From contig NC_054866.1 of assembly GCF_018320785.1 (NCBI RefSeq), positions 15,051,885-15,115,884 of the forward strand: DNA of 64,000 nt, in the 5' to 3' direction. Within the stretch, counting starts at the first letter, position 1; each line of letters starts with the position of its first letter. Under the pieces are notes generated by a model. It was not told where the DNA came from. It did not search any database and was given only the letters and a program-made list of their open reading frames with translations. This document shows positions 11,949-21,980 of the stretch, one piece after another. The stretch comes from Cheilinus undulatus. Lineage: Eukaryota > Chordata > Actinopteri > Labriformes > Labridae. Position numbers and translations under genes: made by a program.

Positions 11949-12052
11949 GTCTGTGCGTCTTTGCCTTTGGGGGGCTCAGTGCGCGCTCTGGTCTGATCGG
12001 ATCTACTAAACGGACTGCTCTGAAGATTTTAACTCCGATTTTGGCCCTTACA

Positions 12053-13186
12053 ATGGAAGACTTTAAGATTCCCGACCGATTTTTTCACAAGTCTTCATTC
12101 AGCGTCGGCAGCCTGTGGAGACGAGAGGGGCTGCAGGAGTCCCCTCCACCCTCTCAGGAGCCAGGACAAGCACATCCAAAGAAAGGCTGTAAAGAGGGAA
12201 CTGAGAGGGACTGTGAAAACCAGAAACAGCACACTGGAGTGAAGATAAATCAAGATAAATTAAATGTGAAAAAAGGAGAGTCTAAGAGCGCAGAAGGAGT
12301 TGAAGCAGAGAAACCTCCGTTCAGTTATAACGCGCTCATCATGATGGCGATCCGCCAGAGCCCGGAGCGCAGACTCACCCTGAACGGGATCTATGAGTTC
12401 ATCATGTACAACTTCCCCTACTACCGTCAGAACAGACAGGGCTGGCAGAATTCAATCAGACATAACCTCAGTCTGAACAAGTGCTTCGTTAAAGTCCCGC
12501 GCCACTATGACGACCCGGGTAAGGGGAACTACTGGATGCTGGACCCCTGCAGTGAGGACGTCTTCATAGGGGGCACATCAGGCAAGCTGCGGCGCAGGGC
12601 CACAGCTGGCTCCGGGGCCAAACTTGGACTAAGAAGAGGAGGGGGTCGTCTGATGTCCCCCAGCGCCGTCACAGGCGTCACCTTGGCCGCAGCGAGCTCC
12701 TTTTACTGGCCGGTGCCGCCGTTTCTGCCTCTCCAAACACCGGTGCACACAAACCTGGGCACGAGCTCTTATCTCAGTGCCCCCACGCGCCTTCATCACC
12801 ACGCCACATCCGTGGTTTCACAGCGATCTCGATGGAGCGCAACAAGTGCTGCAGCCGCGGACAGGGTGGTGCAGATGCACCAGGAGATGTCTTACATCGG
12901 AGTGAGCTGTCCGCATCAGAGCGGCGCTTTCCCAGCATCCATCCCTGCACACAGCCTGCCTCTGACCGAGCCGGGACCCTTTGGCGTGATTTCAGGACAA
13001 GCCGGTTACTTTTACTCTCATCAAATACCCGCAACCTTTACTGCGTCCCAAGATGAGTGCGCCACATCCAAGACGGCCCCGGGGCCATTTCTACCCAAGA
13101 ACAGTCTCCTGGAGTCAGCGGGCTGCTGTCATGAAATGTCCAGTCACTGTCCTCAGGTTAGGCCAGGCACGAGACTGGGAATTTAG
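12053..13186 (+). CDS. Forkhead box protein of the FOXG1 type, intronless (diverged fish paralogue)
   Basis: A single 377-codon frame encodes a nuclear winged-helix transcription factor. The start chosen is the only in-frame ATG (A at -3, G at +4); the frame is open back to 11,870 but that earlier codon is TTG. The short motif KSSFSVGSL at 13-21 matches the FOXG1 N-terminus and resembles an eh1 site for Groucho/TLE co-repressors. The fork-head domain spans about 87-180, from [19 protein letters not shown] through the recognition helix [13 protein letters not shown] (133-145) to GNYWMLDP and [13 protein letters not shown], a FOXG1 signature. The long His-rich N-terminal stretch of FOXG1 is missing, and the C-terminal half keeps only scattered similarity ([15 protein letters not shown]). 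FOXG1 itself represses transcription in the forebrain. This copy is better read as foxg1b/c/d-like than foxg1a; which one cannot be decided here. Confidence 0.9.
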   Translation: MEDFKIPDRFFHKSSFSVGSLWRREGLQESPPPSQEPGQAHPKKGCKEGTERDCENQKQHTGVKINQDKLNVKKGESKSAEGVEAEKPPFSYNALIMMAIRQSPERRLTLNGIYEFIMYNFPYYRQNRQGWQNSIRHNLSLNKCFVKVPRHYDDPGKGNYWMLDPCSEDVFIGGTSGKLRRRATAGSGAKLGLRRGGGRLMSPSAVTGVTLAAASSFYWPVPPFLPLQTPVHTNLGTSSYLSAPTRLHHHATSVVSQRSRWSATSAAAADRVVQMHQEMSYIGVSCPHQSGAFPASIPAHSLPLTEPGPFGVISGQAGYFYSHQIPATFTASQDECATSKTAPGPFLPKNSLLESAGCCHEMSSHCPQVRPGTRLGI

Positions 13187-13272
13187 AACTATAGAGCACT
13201 CATATTTAGAGGCTACCGATAAATCACAACATGGAAATGAATTCATTTCAATATTGATGTAAAATACTGCAT

Positions 13273-13278
13273 AATAAA
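13273..13278 (+). promoter_or_regulatory. Candidate poly(A) signal of the forkhead gene
   Basis: AATAAA lies 87 bases after the TAG stop. A further AATAAA lies near 13,848, so a longer 3' UTR is also possible. Confidence 0.45.
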
Positions 13279-13859
13279 GACCGAGAATCCAAGGCCCACT
13301 GACCCAGAAAACCCCTCTTTTTTATTCTGGGCTGACTTTTAAATGTGAAAGGGAAATTTCTGAGTCTAAACTTGTGTTAAATACGTCACTGTCCAAACTG
13401 TCAGATAGAAACTCTATTATTGTATCTGCACATTAAAACATTCAACCCTTCTCATCTCTGGGACACTATCAGGGGCGACTTTAGGAGGAGACTTCTGTCC
13501 TCTTGAGCTTTTATTTTTAATGCGTTTTTAGTTTCTACTGTTAAATCAGGATCAGTAGGACCTGGTGAGTTTAAAAGCTCAGCCTTAGTTCAGACTAAAA
13601 AGGACCACAAATCTCCTGAAGATCCTGTTTGTACAGGACTGAAAGGTTTTAGAGCAGATGTGTTGGTTGTGTATCGGCCCCTTGGTCAGTTGTTGGGGGT
13701 CTTCAGACTGTCAGAAATGTTGTCAGTCACTCAGTGGTGGACTCTTTTTTCTTCTTATTCTAATAATAGACCACAAGGACCTGTTAAGGCCAGCGGTGTG
13801 CAACACTTTCACTGAAAATCCAGAATTTCTGGGAAATGTTTAGAAATCCAAATAAATTC

Positions 13860-14865
13860 CATAACATTTCAAAGAAATGACCTTTTACCTCACACAGACA
13901 GGTGACTCTGTAATCAATAAATATCATAAGCAACAATATCATCAAAAATGGTCAAATATTCCACTCAGTGAAATTAATCATAAAGCCTAAACAGTCCACT
14001 AAAAAAAATCCCCAAAAATTCAATTAAAATTCCTGAAAATTTTTATAGAAATATGGCACATTTAATTATATATTAAATTTCAAAAATAATTACAAATACA
14101 TTCCCCAAATCCACTGAAAATTACAATAAAAATTATATATTTCCCAAAGTTTGAAAATACGTGAACATTTCAAAGCAAATTCCCCATAAAAATTTGAATC
14201 ACATTCCAAAGCTTGCAAGTAAATTTCCCAAATTTCCATAAAAAGGAGGGGAAAATTTCCCCCAAACTCCCGAAATTTCCATGAAAATGTTATGAAAATG
14301 CATTCAAAACAAATGTATTTCCTTAATTTCCACAAAAATGCAAAAAAAAAAAGAGAAAGAATTTCAAACAACTTTCTCAAATTCATGTTAGAAAGGCAAA
14401 AATATTTCTAAGTAAATTTCCCTCAAAATTTTCACTGAAACTCTACAACTTTACAAACATGTACTCAAATTTTCTATTAAAATATTTTTAAATTTCTAAT
14501 ATCCAAACTAATCCCTCAATTTTCCATGTAAAAAAAATCAAATCAAATCCTCCCAACATTTTAGGCAAATGATATACTTCAGTGACATTCTGGAGAATCA
14601 AAACAAAAAATTCTACCAGTAAAAAAATGAAAAGAAAATTCAAATCAAATTACCAAAAATTACAAACATTTTTTCCAAATTTCTATAAAAAATCATAAAC
14701 TTTGAAGGCAAATTTTATGCAAAACTTCCTATTAAATTCTCCAAAAATATACTAACAAATCCCCACATTTCCAAGAAAATAATTGAAATTTCCAATACAA
14801 AATCTTCTAACATTTCAAACAAATTACATAAACTTCAATGGGTTTCCTGACAATTATGTCAAAAA
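13860..14865. repeat. AT-rich degenerate tandem-like region
   Basis: Around one kilobase is made of loosely repeated units of roughly 30-45 bases built from TTTCCC/TTCCCC, then AAA, then AAATTT and CATGAAAA-type words on the plus strand. On the minus strand this yields a 98-codon frame (14,386-14,090) whose protein repeats WKFREF- or MEIWEIY-like segments. That frame is an artefact of the repeat, not a gene. It looks like an old minisatellite. Confidence 0.6.
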
Positions 14866-17320
14866 GTCCCCTTGCAGAAATGATTACTAGGAAAGTGAAA
14901 TATAATGTCCTCATATGTTTACCTCTTCAGAGGTTATAGGTGCTCAGCTAGAAATATTGGCATGTAAAAACGTTGAGAGGAAATGACAATATAATATGCA
15001 GATATTTTAAATGGTTCATTGCTGTTATTTTCTTTAACTTTTACATTTTTGAAGTCATTCAGAATTAAACTAAATTTCTTATTGTGGAGTCATATTGTAA
15101 TGCCAACTATACTCACTCACTAAATCACAGTTTTGGATGCAGGCCTTTCACCTTTTTCTACAACCAACTGTGAGTCTTTTTCTCACCACTGAGACAACAT
15201 TTCTATTAAACTGAATAGCCGAAAACCTCTGGATTTTTCTACCATTTACTAAGGGCAGTAAAGAGGTTAGTTATTGGACCTTACAGTCTTCCATTAATAA
15301 TTTAAAAACCACCCATATTTAAAATGTATGTTTATATTCACTTTTTTCCATTTTGGTTGACAATATTCTCTTTAATTTTATTCAGGGTTGAAGTCTGTTT
15401 CAAAACCAGAGGATTTCATGTTTGAATAGGCTACTTTTTTTACTTTTTCACTATTAAACATCAGAATGTAATATATAATTGCAAAGAAACTGAATAAAAA
15501 CCTCGCCATTTTTTAAACCAAGGTCTCAACTAAGGGTTGACATAAAATAGGATGTTATGGAATAAAAAGTCGTGACTGACATAGCAAGCCAGAGGTCAAA
15601 ACAACCTGAAGGAGGACAGGCTAGCATCTCTATTTGAAGCTTTAGTTTAACATATAATATACCATATTTACACATTTTGGTTATTCACAACTGCTAAGAC
15701 ACTTTTCTCAAACTCTTCTCCCCATTTCCCTAACGTAGAACACAAATCTTAGTTTTCAATTTGTTTGCACAAAACCTCTAAATCTGTGGTCAAAATCAAA
15801 CAATCGCATCAAAACAGTCTCAGCTGTGCTCAGAATGGGACTCTGTTCTCACACTGTAAATACAGCAGATCATATTCAGGAGATAACCAAGAGGGTGGTT
15901 AAAGACCTTAACAAGGAACAGGTGCTGTGGGGTGGCATGCTGCTAGAAAAACAAGCCGTCTACAAGTACGTCGTTGACACTCTGATGCCTGATGAATCCA
16001 AGGAAGACTAACATGGTTAAGGCCTGCCTCAAGTCCAGGTGGGAGAGAGCCACCAGGCCCTTCAAATCTCTCTTTCATCCCTCCTCAAATGTGTCTGATA
16101 GCTGCGTGGTGTAACAGTGGATGTTTTGGTAGGTAAGGCATGTCTGTTCACAATGTTCATTTTATCTGTGCATGCTTGTTTCTGCATGGACAAAATGTCT
16201 GTGGGGAAAGGGTGTGCTGGGACCTGAAGTCTGGCCTCCAGCCTCTTCTCAGTGCCAGCAGCCTCACTTTGGGGAGGAGTACAGAGTTAATACTGGATAG
16301 GATGTATGACCTTAGGTCCCAACAAGACCACAGTGTTCAACTCAGCAAAGAAGTGAAGGTTCACATCAGAGCCCTCCTGCTGTGAGCAGGACCTGCATTA
16401 TTGTTTGTATGATAAATGTGAATCTGAAAAGTTGTTGCCTCTGCACATAAGTGCTTTAAACGGCTCTTGATTACTGTGTAAGTGCATTCCTCTCCTGCAG
16501 TAGGTCTTTTTTTAAAGTTTTCTTTCTTTTGTTATTTAACCAATCAGAGGTGGATGTGATGGTGATGTCATCAAGGGGGTAAAGGTGCTGATCTGAAGGA
16601 GGCAGGTAAACATGGAGGCCTAATAATGATGACTACACAGTGATGGCCTTTACTAAAATAAAAAGCTGCTGCTTTAACGATAACTCGTCAGGCTGCTGTG
16701 TCAGATGTCAGTCTGACTTTGGTAATCGATCACATGGAATCAATCTCACAAGTGAAAACTGGAAAATGTTGAAGGAAGGGATTTCATACTATTTAACTCA
16801 GATTTTTGAAACATTAACCATCCTTAGAATAATGTAATAAATGTATGTATGGATAAATATATAACCTTTTACCCTGTAAGTGCCTGAAGAGGACTGTTTG
16901 TGCCACTATGACAGTCTCATGCCTTGCTACCTCTTCACACCAGGGAAACATTGTATTTTTTTTTACTGCACAGGCGGCCGAAAATTATCAACAGTGGATA
17001 TAAAAAAACACTCATGTTTAGATGCCACATTATTAAGGTGTAAAAAATTAGGCATGGATATGTTATTTTAGAACTTTTTCCACCTTTAAAGGAATCTGTA
17101 ACATTTACAATTCAGTCGAAAAACAACCAACATCTTTGAGGAGGAACTGATTTAATTTAATACAAAAAAAACTGTTCTGCTCACCCCGAAGGTTTTCAGC
17201 AGGATGCAGGTTGACTAGTCCAAAACTTTTATCTTCTTGTAGTGAAGTCATTCTTTTGTAGATTTATGGTTTTGGTCACTGTCATGTGACCAAGTTAATA
17301 GAATTCGTAATGTAGAGTCC
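14866..17320. other. Intergenic DNA, nothing firm
   Basis: AT-rich sequence with only short frames. A moderately GC-balanced stretch at 15,820-16,390 has three neighbouring plus-strand frames without recognisable similarity. I found no splice sites that join them into a gene. Confidence 0.45.
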
Positions 17321-17718
17321 TAGGGACGCATGATACTTGAATTTGCTGATGTCTGATATGCTGATATTTACAGATTAACCTTAGCAAATAACAGTATACT
17401 GATATTTAAATGTAGTTTAGTCCTAAAAGCACAACTTTTCAAGTTTGAGGATGAACAAAGTAACACATTTCAGTCCTTAAAACTTACTTTAAAGTGTAAG
17501 GAATCATGATGAATAAAGAAAAGGACTTCAGCTGTTGTAGGTCTGTTGGCCTGAAAATACAATAACTGATTTGTTCATACGGCCAAAGTTTACAGCTGAT
17601 ACATTTTTATAGCCGAAATATCGGCTATATGTATCAGCAGAAATGTTCATATCTGCTGATACAGATAATTCATTTTGTAAGCTAATATCTATCATGCCAA
17701 GAATATCGTGCATCCCTA
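17321..17718. mobile_element. MITE-like element, copy A, with inverted ends and possible TA duplication
   Basis: The left end reads TAGGGACGCATGATA and the right end ATATCGTGCATCCCTA, which are imperfect inverted repeats. The interior is rich in GATAT, GCTGATA and ATATCGGC words. A related copy lies at 32,458-32,868. The TA at each border fits a 2-base target duplication. It has no coding capacity. Confidence 0.65.
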
Positions 17719-17812
17719 CTGATTACAGAAATTTCAAAATCAGAATGAATATTTTTAGATTGCTTTGATTTTATTGACTAAAAACACATCAAACCCCCCA
17801 ACTCTTCATATT

Positions 17813-18185
17813 TAAATTTATTTAACCAGGATAAGAAACCTTATTAAGGTCAAGAATCTCATTTACAAGAGTGTCCTGGCCAAGACAGGCAGCAGAAAAG
17901 TCAAAGACATAGACATAAAAACAAGTAATTACAATCCCAGTAAAAACCAAATCCAGAGTCACAGAGCAGACAGTCATCAGTCAAAACATCTACAACCTGA
18001 TACATCATCCTCCAATGCCTTAAATCTACCTTTAAAAAGAGTTAAAGATACCAGCACCTCGACACATAAGTTCTCCTGAAGACGATTCCAGGCTGGAGGA
18101 GCAGCATACCTGAAACTCCTTTTACCCATTTCATATTGCACAATAACTGACAAAGAAAGCAGCAAGTCCTTTAATTTAGGAAGTT
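17813..18185 (-). pseudogene. 3' end of a LINE-like retroelement
   Basis: Minus-strand translation at 18,165-17,977 gives GKRSFRYAAPPAWNRLQ, then a SLTLFKGRFKALE segment, the C-terminal pattern of many fish non-LTR reverse transcriptase proteins. The sequence toward 17,813 contains the tail often found in fish repeats (tttaaccagg...caagagtgtcctggccaaga on the plus strand, shortened). It is strongly truncated. Confidence 0.6.
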
Positions 18186-19388
18186 CAAACCAGCAAATAT
18201 CAGAGGGTTTTCTTTTAAAATGTTTTATTGATTAATACATTTCATATGACTGAATATAACACATCAAAAATATGCAGCTTTTGATCAGCTTTAAGTGTAA
18301 TGTGCCCCTTTTATAACTTTGGGCTTGTTTGACTTGTTTTTTTAAATTCCATGTTGAAATAGCAAAGCTTTTTACTGTTTTTCAGAAGAGTGCCTTGGTG
18401 TTCTTTCATTTTTAGGTTGATCTTGATGTGTTTGGACAGAGTAATTCAAAGTCACAGCTGTTAAATCAGACAGGCACCACTGAGCTCTTCATGGGTTCAT
18501 GACACAGCCCAAAATAAAAGATGTCACTACCATTTGATAATTACGCCTTTTAGCTCCATAGCACTGGAATCAGACGGTTCAGGTTTGTTTTGTCTTTAGG
18601 ATCTCCTCTGACCAGGAATATGGGATTTGGTGACTCCCTGTGGCTTCATTTGGAACTACACTCACCATGTCTCCAAAGTGACCTTTGTGACCCTTGCAAC
18701 AACTTTAGCATTGTTTACCATTTTAATTTCAATCTTAACTCCTTGATTATATTGAAAGACTGTTATGGCCACAGCCACATCCTGTGTTTCCTCTCTCTTT
18801 GGAGTGCTGTCTGTCTGTGTGATGTTCTCAGGCTGCTGCTGACGAGGAGACTGATCAGGTTGATTCTGTCCACCTGCCACTGCTGATGATCGGGGTTGAG
18901 TTCCACCAGCATGCCTGACCAATCAGGAAGGAGGGTGCTGACAAGGAGCTATGTAAGAAGCTGGCACACCTGTGCTCCCCAGGAAGATGTAGACAGCCAT
19001 GCTCTGTGTCTCTTGTGGTTTTGAAGAACCGTTGTAAAGCATACTGCTGACGCACTAGTCTTCTTGGACCAGTTGTGTTGTTTAAAACACATTTACACAC
19101 ATTCTTTAGTTTGATTATTTTTAATTGCATTAGTTAGGAGTGTTGTATAGTTGGTTGTATTATCTTTTTGGTTAATTAGTGCAGTAAGCCAGGCTCTATT
19201 TTTTATTCTTATGTGTTTTAATAATGCAAGTCAGCATTAAAATTAAATCAACTCTATTAAACTGAGCTATGGCCAATTAGCTGAAATAGTAAGGAAATCA
19301 CTGAAACATTAATACTTTAAAACCAGAAAATGAACAATAAGGACTATAATTAACATCCTGAGGAGTACTGCAGTACAGAACTTGAGAA
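18186..19388. other. Intergenic DNA, nothing firm
   Basis: Mixed sequence with overlapping short frames around 18,590-19,130 on both strands. None resembles a known protein. Slightly higher G+C at 18,770-19,080 could be an old repeat. Confidence 0.4.
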
Positions 19389-19391
19389 TAA

Positions 19392-19770
19392 TGGCCCTTT
19401 TCCACCGGCCCGTCTTAGCCCTACTCTACTCTACTCGACTTGACTCTACTCGGTTTGTGTTGTGTTTCCACGGGCACGGTACCTCGTACCAGATACTATT
19501 TTTTAGTACCTGCTCTGCTCTGGTTCCAAGCAAGCTGAGCCAATACTTAAAGGTGACGTTGACCAACTGCCGGCCACTGATTGGTCACTGGTGTTTGTGT
19601 CGCGTACAAAATGATGTGAACGCAGTTTCACGCAGCTGTGTTATGATGACCCAGTCCACTGTGAGTAGGTACTAGGGCTGGTGGAAAAGGTACCCAAACC
19701 GTGTAGAACCAAGTAGAATAGAGCCGAGTCGAGTCAAGTAAGGCTGGAACTGTGTAGTGGAAAAGCGCCA
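19392..19770. mobile_element. PIF/Harbinger-type MITE with TAA target duplication
   Basis: The element begins TGGCCCTTTTCCACC and ends GTGGAAAAGCGCCA, which are inverted repeats. It is flanked by TAA at 19,389-19,391 and 19,771-19,773, the 3-base TWA duplication expected for PIF/Harbinger. The interior near both ends is rich in CTCGACT/GAGTCGAG words and holds GGTACC-type palindromes. It is 379 bases long and non-coding. Superfamily placement rests on the duplication size and on memory of similar fish elements. Confidence 0.8.
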
Positions 19771-20117
19771 TAAGTACATTTATGCCACTTTGAAAAATAA
19801 GACCTTACATTCAGTTTCCTCATGGTTTCAGGGTTTCATGGTACTCCTAGCATTGTCTATCATTTGTATTTATATTTTTGTCTTACTACTAGTATTTAAG
19901 GGTATGAACAAGGTCTTACTGTTGGCACAGAACCAATACGTAACTGTTGTTAATGTAACAGGTTAGAAAATGAAGATGTAATGGAGTCTTAAAAGGTATG
20001 AAAAGAGTGCAGAAAAAGATTTTAAAAAGTATTTAATTTGATGTCAGATTTTCAGTTTTTCTGTTGAAGCCAATCTGCAATTCTTTACACAGTGATCTGA
20101 AGAGTTGTATGAATATA

Positions 20118-21352
20118 CACCATATTGCCAAAAGTATTCGCTCACCCACCTTGACTCTCATATGAACTTAAGTAACATCCCATTCTTAATCCATAGGGTT
20201 TAATATGACGTCGGTCCACCCTTTGCAGCTATAACAGCTTCAACTCTTCTGGGAAGGCTTTCCACAAGGTTTAGGAGTGTGTTTATGGACATTTTTGACC
20301 ATTCTTCCAGAAGCGCATTTGTGAGGTCACACACTGATGTTGGATGAGAAGGCCTGGCTCTCATTCTCCGCTCTAATTCATCCCAAAGGTGTTCTGTCAG
20401 GTTGAGGTCAGGACTCTGTGCAGGCCAGTCAAGTTCATCCACACCAAACTCTCTCATCCATGTCTTTATGGACCTTGCTCTGTGCTCTGGTGCACGGTCA
20501 TGTTGGAACAGGAAGGGGCCATCCCCAAACTGTTCCCACAAAGTTGGGAGCATGGAATTGTCCAAAATCTCTTGGTATGCTGAAGCATTCAGAGTTCCTT
20601 TCACTGGAACTAAGGGGCCAAGCCCAGCTCCTAAAAAACAACCCCACACCATAATCCCCCCTCCACCAAATTTTACACATGGTACAATGCAGTCAGACAA
20701 GTACTGTTCTCCTGGCAACCGCCAAACCCAGACTCGTCCATCAGATTGCCAAATGGAGATTCCTCATTCCAGAGAACGTGTCTCCACTGCTCTGAAGTCC
20801 AGCGGCAGCATGCTTGACACCACTGCATCTGACACATTGCACTTGGTGATGTATGGCTTGGATGCAGCTGCTTGGCCATGGAAACCCATTCCATGAAGCT
20901 CTCTACACACTGTTCTTGAGCTAATCTGAAGGCCACATGAAGTTTAAGGTCTGTAGTGATTGACTCTGCAGAAAGTTAGGAACCTCTGTGCACTATGCGC
21001 CGCAGCATCCGCTGACCCTGCTCCATCATTTTTCATGGCCTACCACTTCATGGCTTAGTTGCTGTCATTCCCAGTCGCTTCCACTTTGTTATAATACCAC
21101 TGACAGTTGACTGTGGAATATTTAGTAGCAAGGAAATTTCACCACTGGACTTGTTGCACAGGTGGCATCCTATCGCAGTACCACGCTGGAATTCACTGAG
21201 CTCCTGAGAGTGACCCATTCTTTCACAAATGTTTGTAGAAACCGTCTGCATGCCTAGGTGCTTGATTTTATACACCTGTGACCATGGAGGTGATTGGGAC
21301 ACCTGATTTCAATTATTTGGATGGGTGAGTGAATACTTTTGGCAATATAGTG
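20118..21352 (-). mobile_element. Tc1-like DNA transposon, full length but inactive
   Basis: Terminal inverted repeats begin CAC(C/T)ATATTGCCAAAAGTATTC at both ends, and TA duplications lie at 20,116-20,117 and 21,353-21,354. The total length of 1,235 bases is normal for Tc1-like elements. The single transposase gene inside runs on the minus strand and is broken. Confidence 0.93.
20200..21218 (-). pseudogene. Broken Tc1-like transposase
   Basis: The span is about 340 codons, the usual length of Tc1 transposases. The N-terminal paired-type helix-turn-helix begins MGHSQELSEFQRG and includes PQSTVSGIITKWK. The DDE domain follows, with [29 protein letters not shown] and [11 protein letters not shown]. 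The frame is split into at least three pieces, with breaks near 21,048 and 20,690. The first catalytic Asp (normally in SDES) is replaced by Glu; the second Asp and the last acidic residue remain. The protein would normally cut and paste the element at TA sites. This copy cannot encode it. Confidence 0.9.
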
Positions 21353-21379
21353 TACATTGCTGTAGGCTCAACTCAAATA

Positions 21380-21980
21380 GTTGCCAGAAAATGTTGACTT
21401 AACTTGAATCTGTATGTTCACTTGGTATACATGTAACATAGTTTAAGAAACAGTATAATGTGTTGTCATCTAGGTCAGTTATCAAAAGTGCACCCAAGAA
21501 AGGTAACATATTTTGCCCCTTTAAGACAAGTTTGTATTAGTCTCAGTGGTTCTCAAAACATACCTGGGAAGTTTTTTTGCTTAAAAAACGCTCCAGTTTT
21601 GAATTTTTGCTTGTTTCAAAAACCCCTCTGATACAGCCCTGCTCAGAACGAGCTGTTTCTGTGTCCATGGCTTTAAATGTTAATGAGCTGTTTGACTCCG
21701 CCCCTCTTAGAAATTCCTTCCAAGCAGGGAGGGCCAACATAAACCTGGGGGCGGTGCTAACTCCAAACATGACATTATGAGGGGAAAATCTGAGACCGAC
21801 TAGTTTTAGCACACATTTTCTGAAAGGGGGTGGGTGTGTCTGATTCTTGGGGGGGGTCGTGGAAAGGCCGAGGGCACATATTTTTGCTAGAGAAGCCTGA
21901 AAGAGTGTATTTTGCATGATATGTGACTTTAAATCACAATTGTTCACTCAACGTTGATCTAGTTGAATTTTTTCCCAGTG
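21380..21980 (+). repeat. Dispersed repeat, copy 2, interrupted by a nested insertion
   Basis: The outer parts (to about 21,498 and from about 21,934) align with 9,880-10,089. It starts immediately beyond the Tc1 element, which may itself have landed in the repeat. Confidence 0.6.
21499..21933. mobile_element. Nested non-autonomous element inside repeat copy 2
   Basis: Its ends form an imperfect inverted repeat: AAAGGTAACATATTTTGCCC on the left, and TAAAGTCACATATCATGC when the right end is read on the minus strand. The corresponding place in copy 1 lacks these roughly 430 bases. A 134-codon minus-strand frame inside (21,947-21,543) is not recognisable and is probably incidental. Confidence 0.55.

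Noticed and set aside
11870..12052. N-terminal extension of the forkhead protein to 438 residues
   Set aside because: The codon at 11,870 is TTG, no in-frame ATG precedes 12,053, and the extra 61 residues resemble nothing in FOXG proteins.
12774..13034. Minus-strand frame antisense to the forkhead gene
   Set aside because: It lies entirely within the forkhead coding sequence and has no similarity or splice support.
14090..14386. 98-codon minus-strand gene
   Set aside because: It is produced by the AT-rich degenerate repeat; its protein is a set of imperfect repeats of the same few residues.
20402..20896. 164-codon plus-strand frame
   Set aside because: It is the complement of the Tc1 transposase region on the minus strand.
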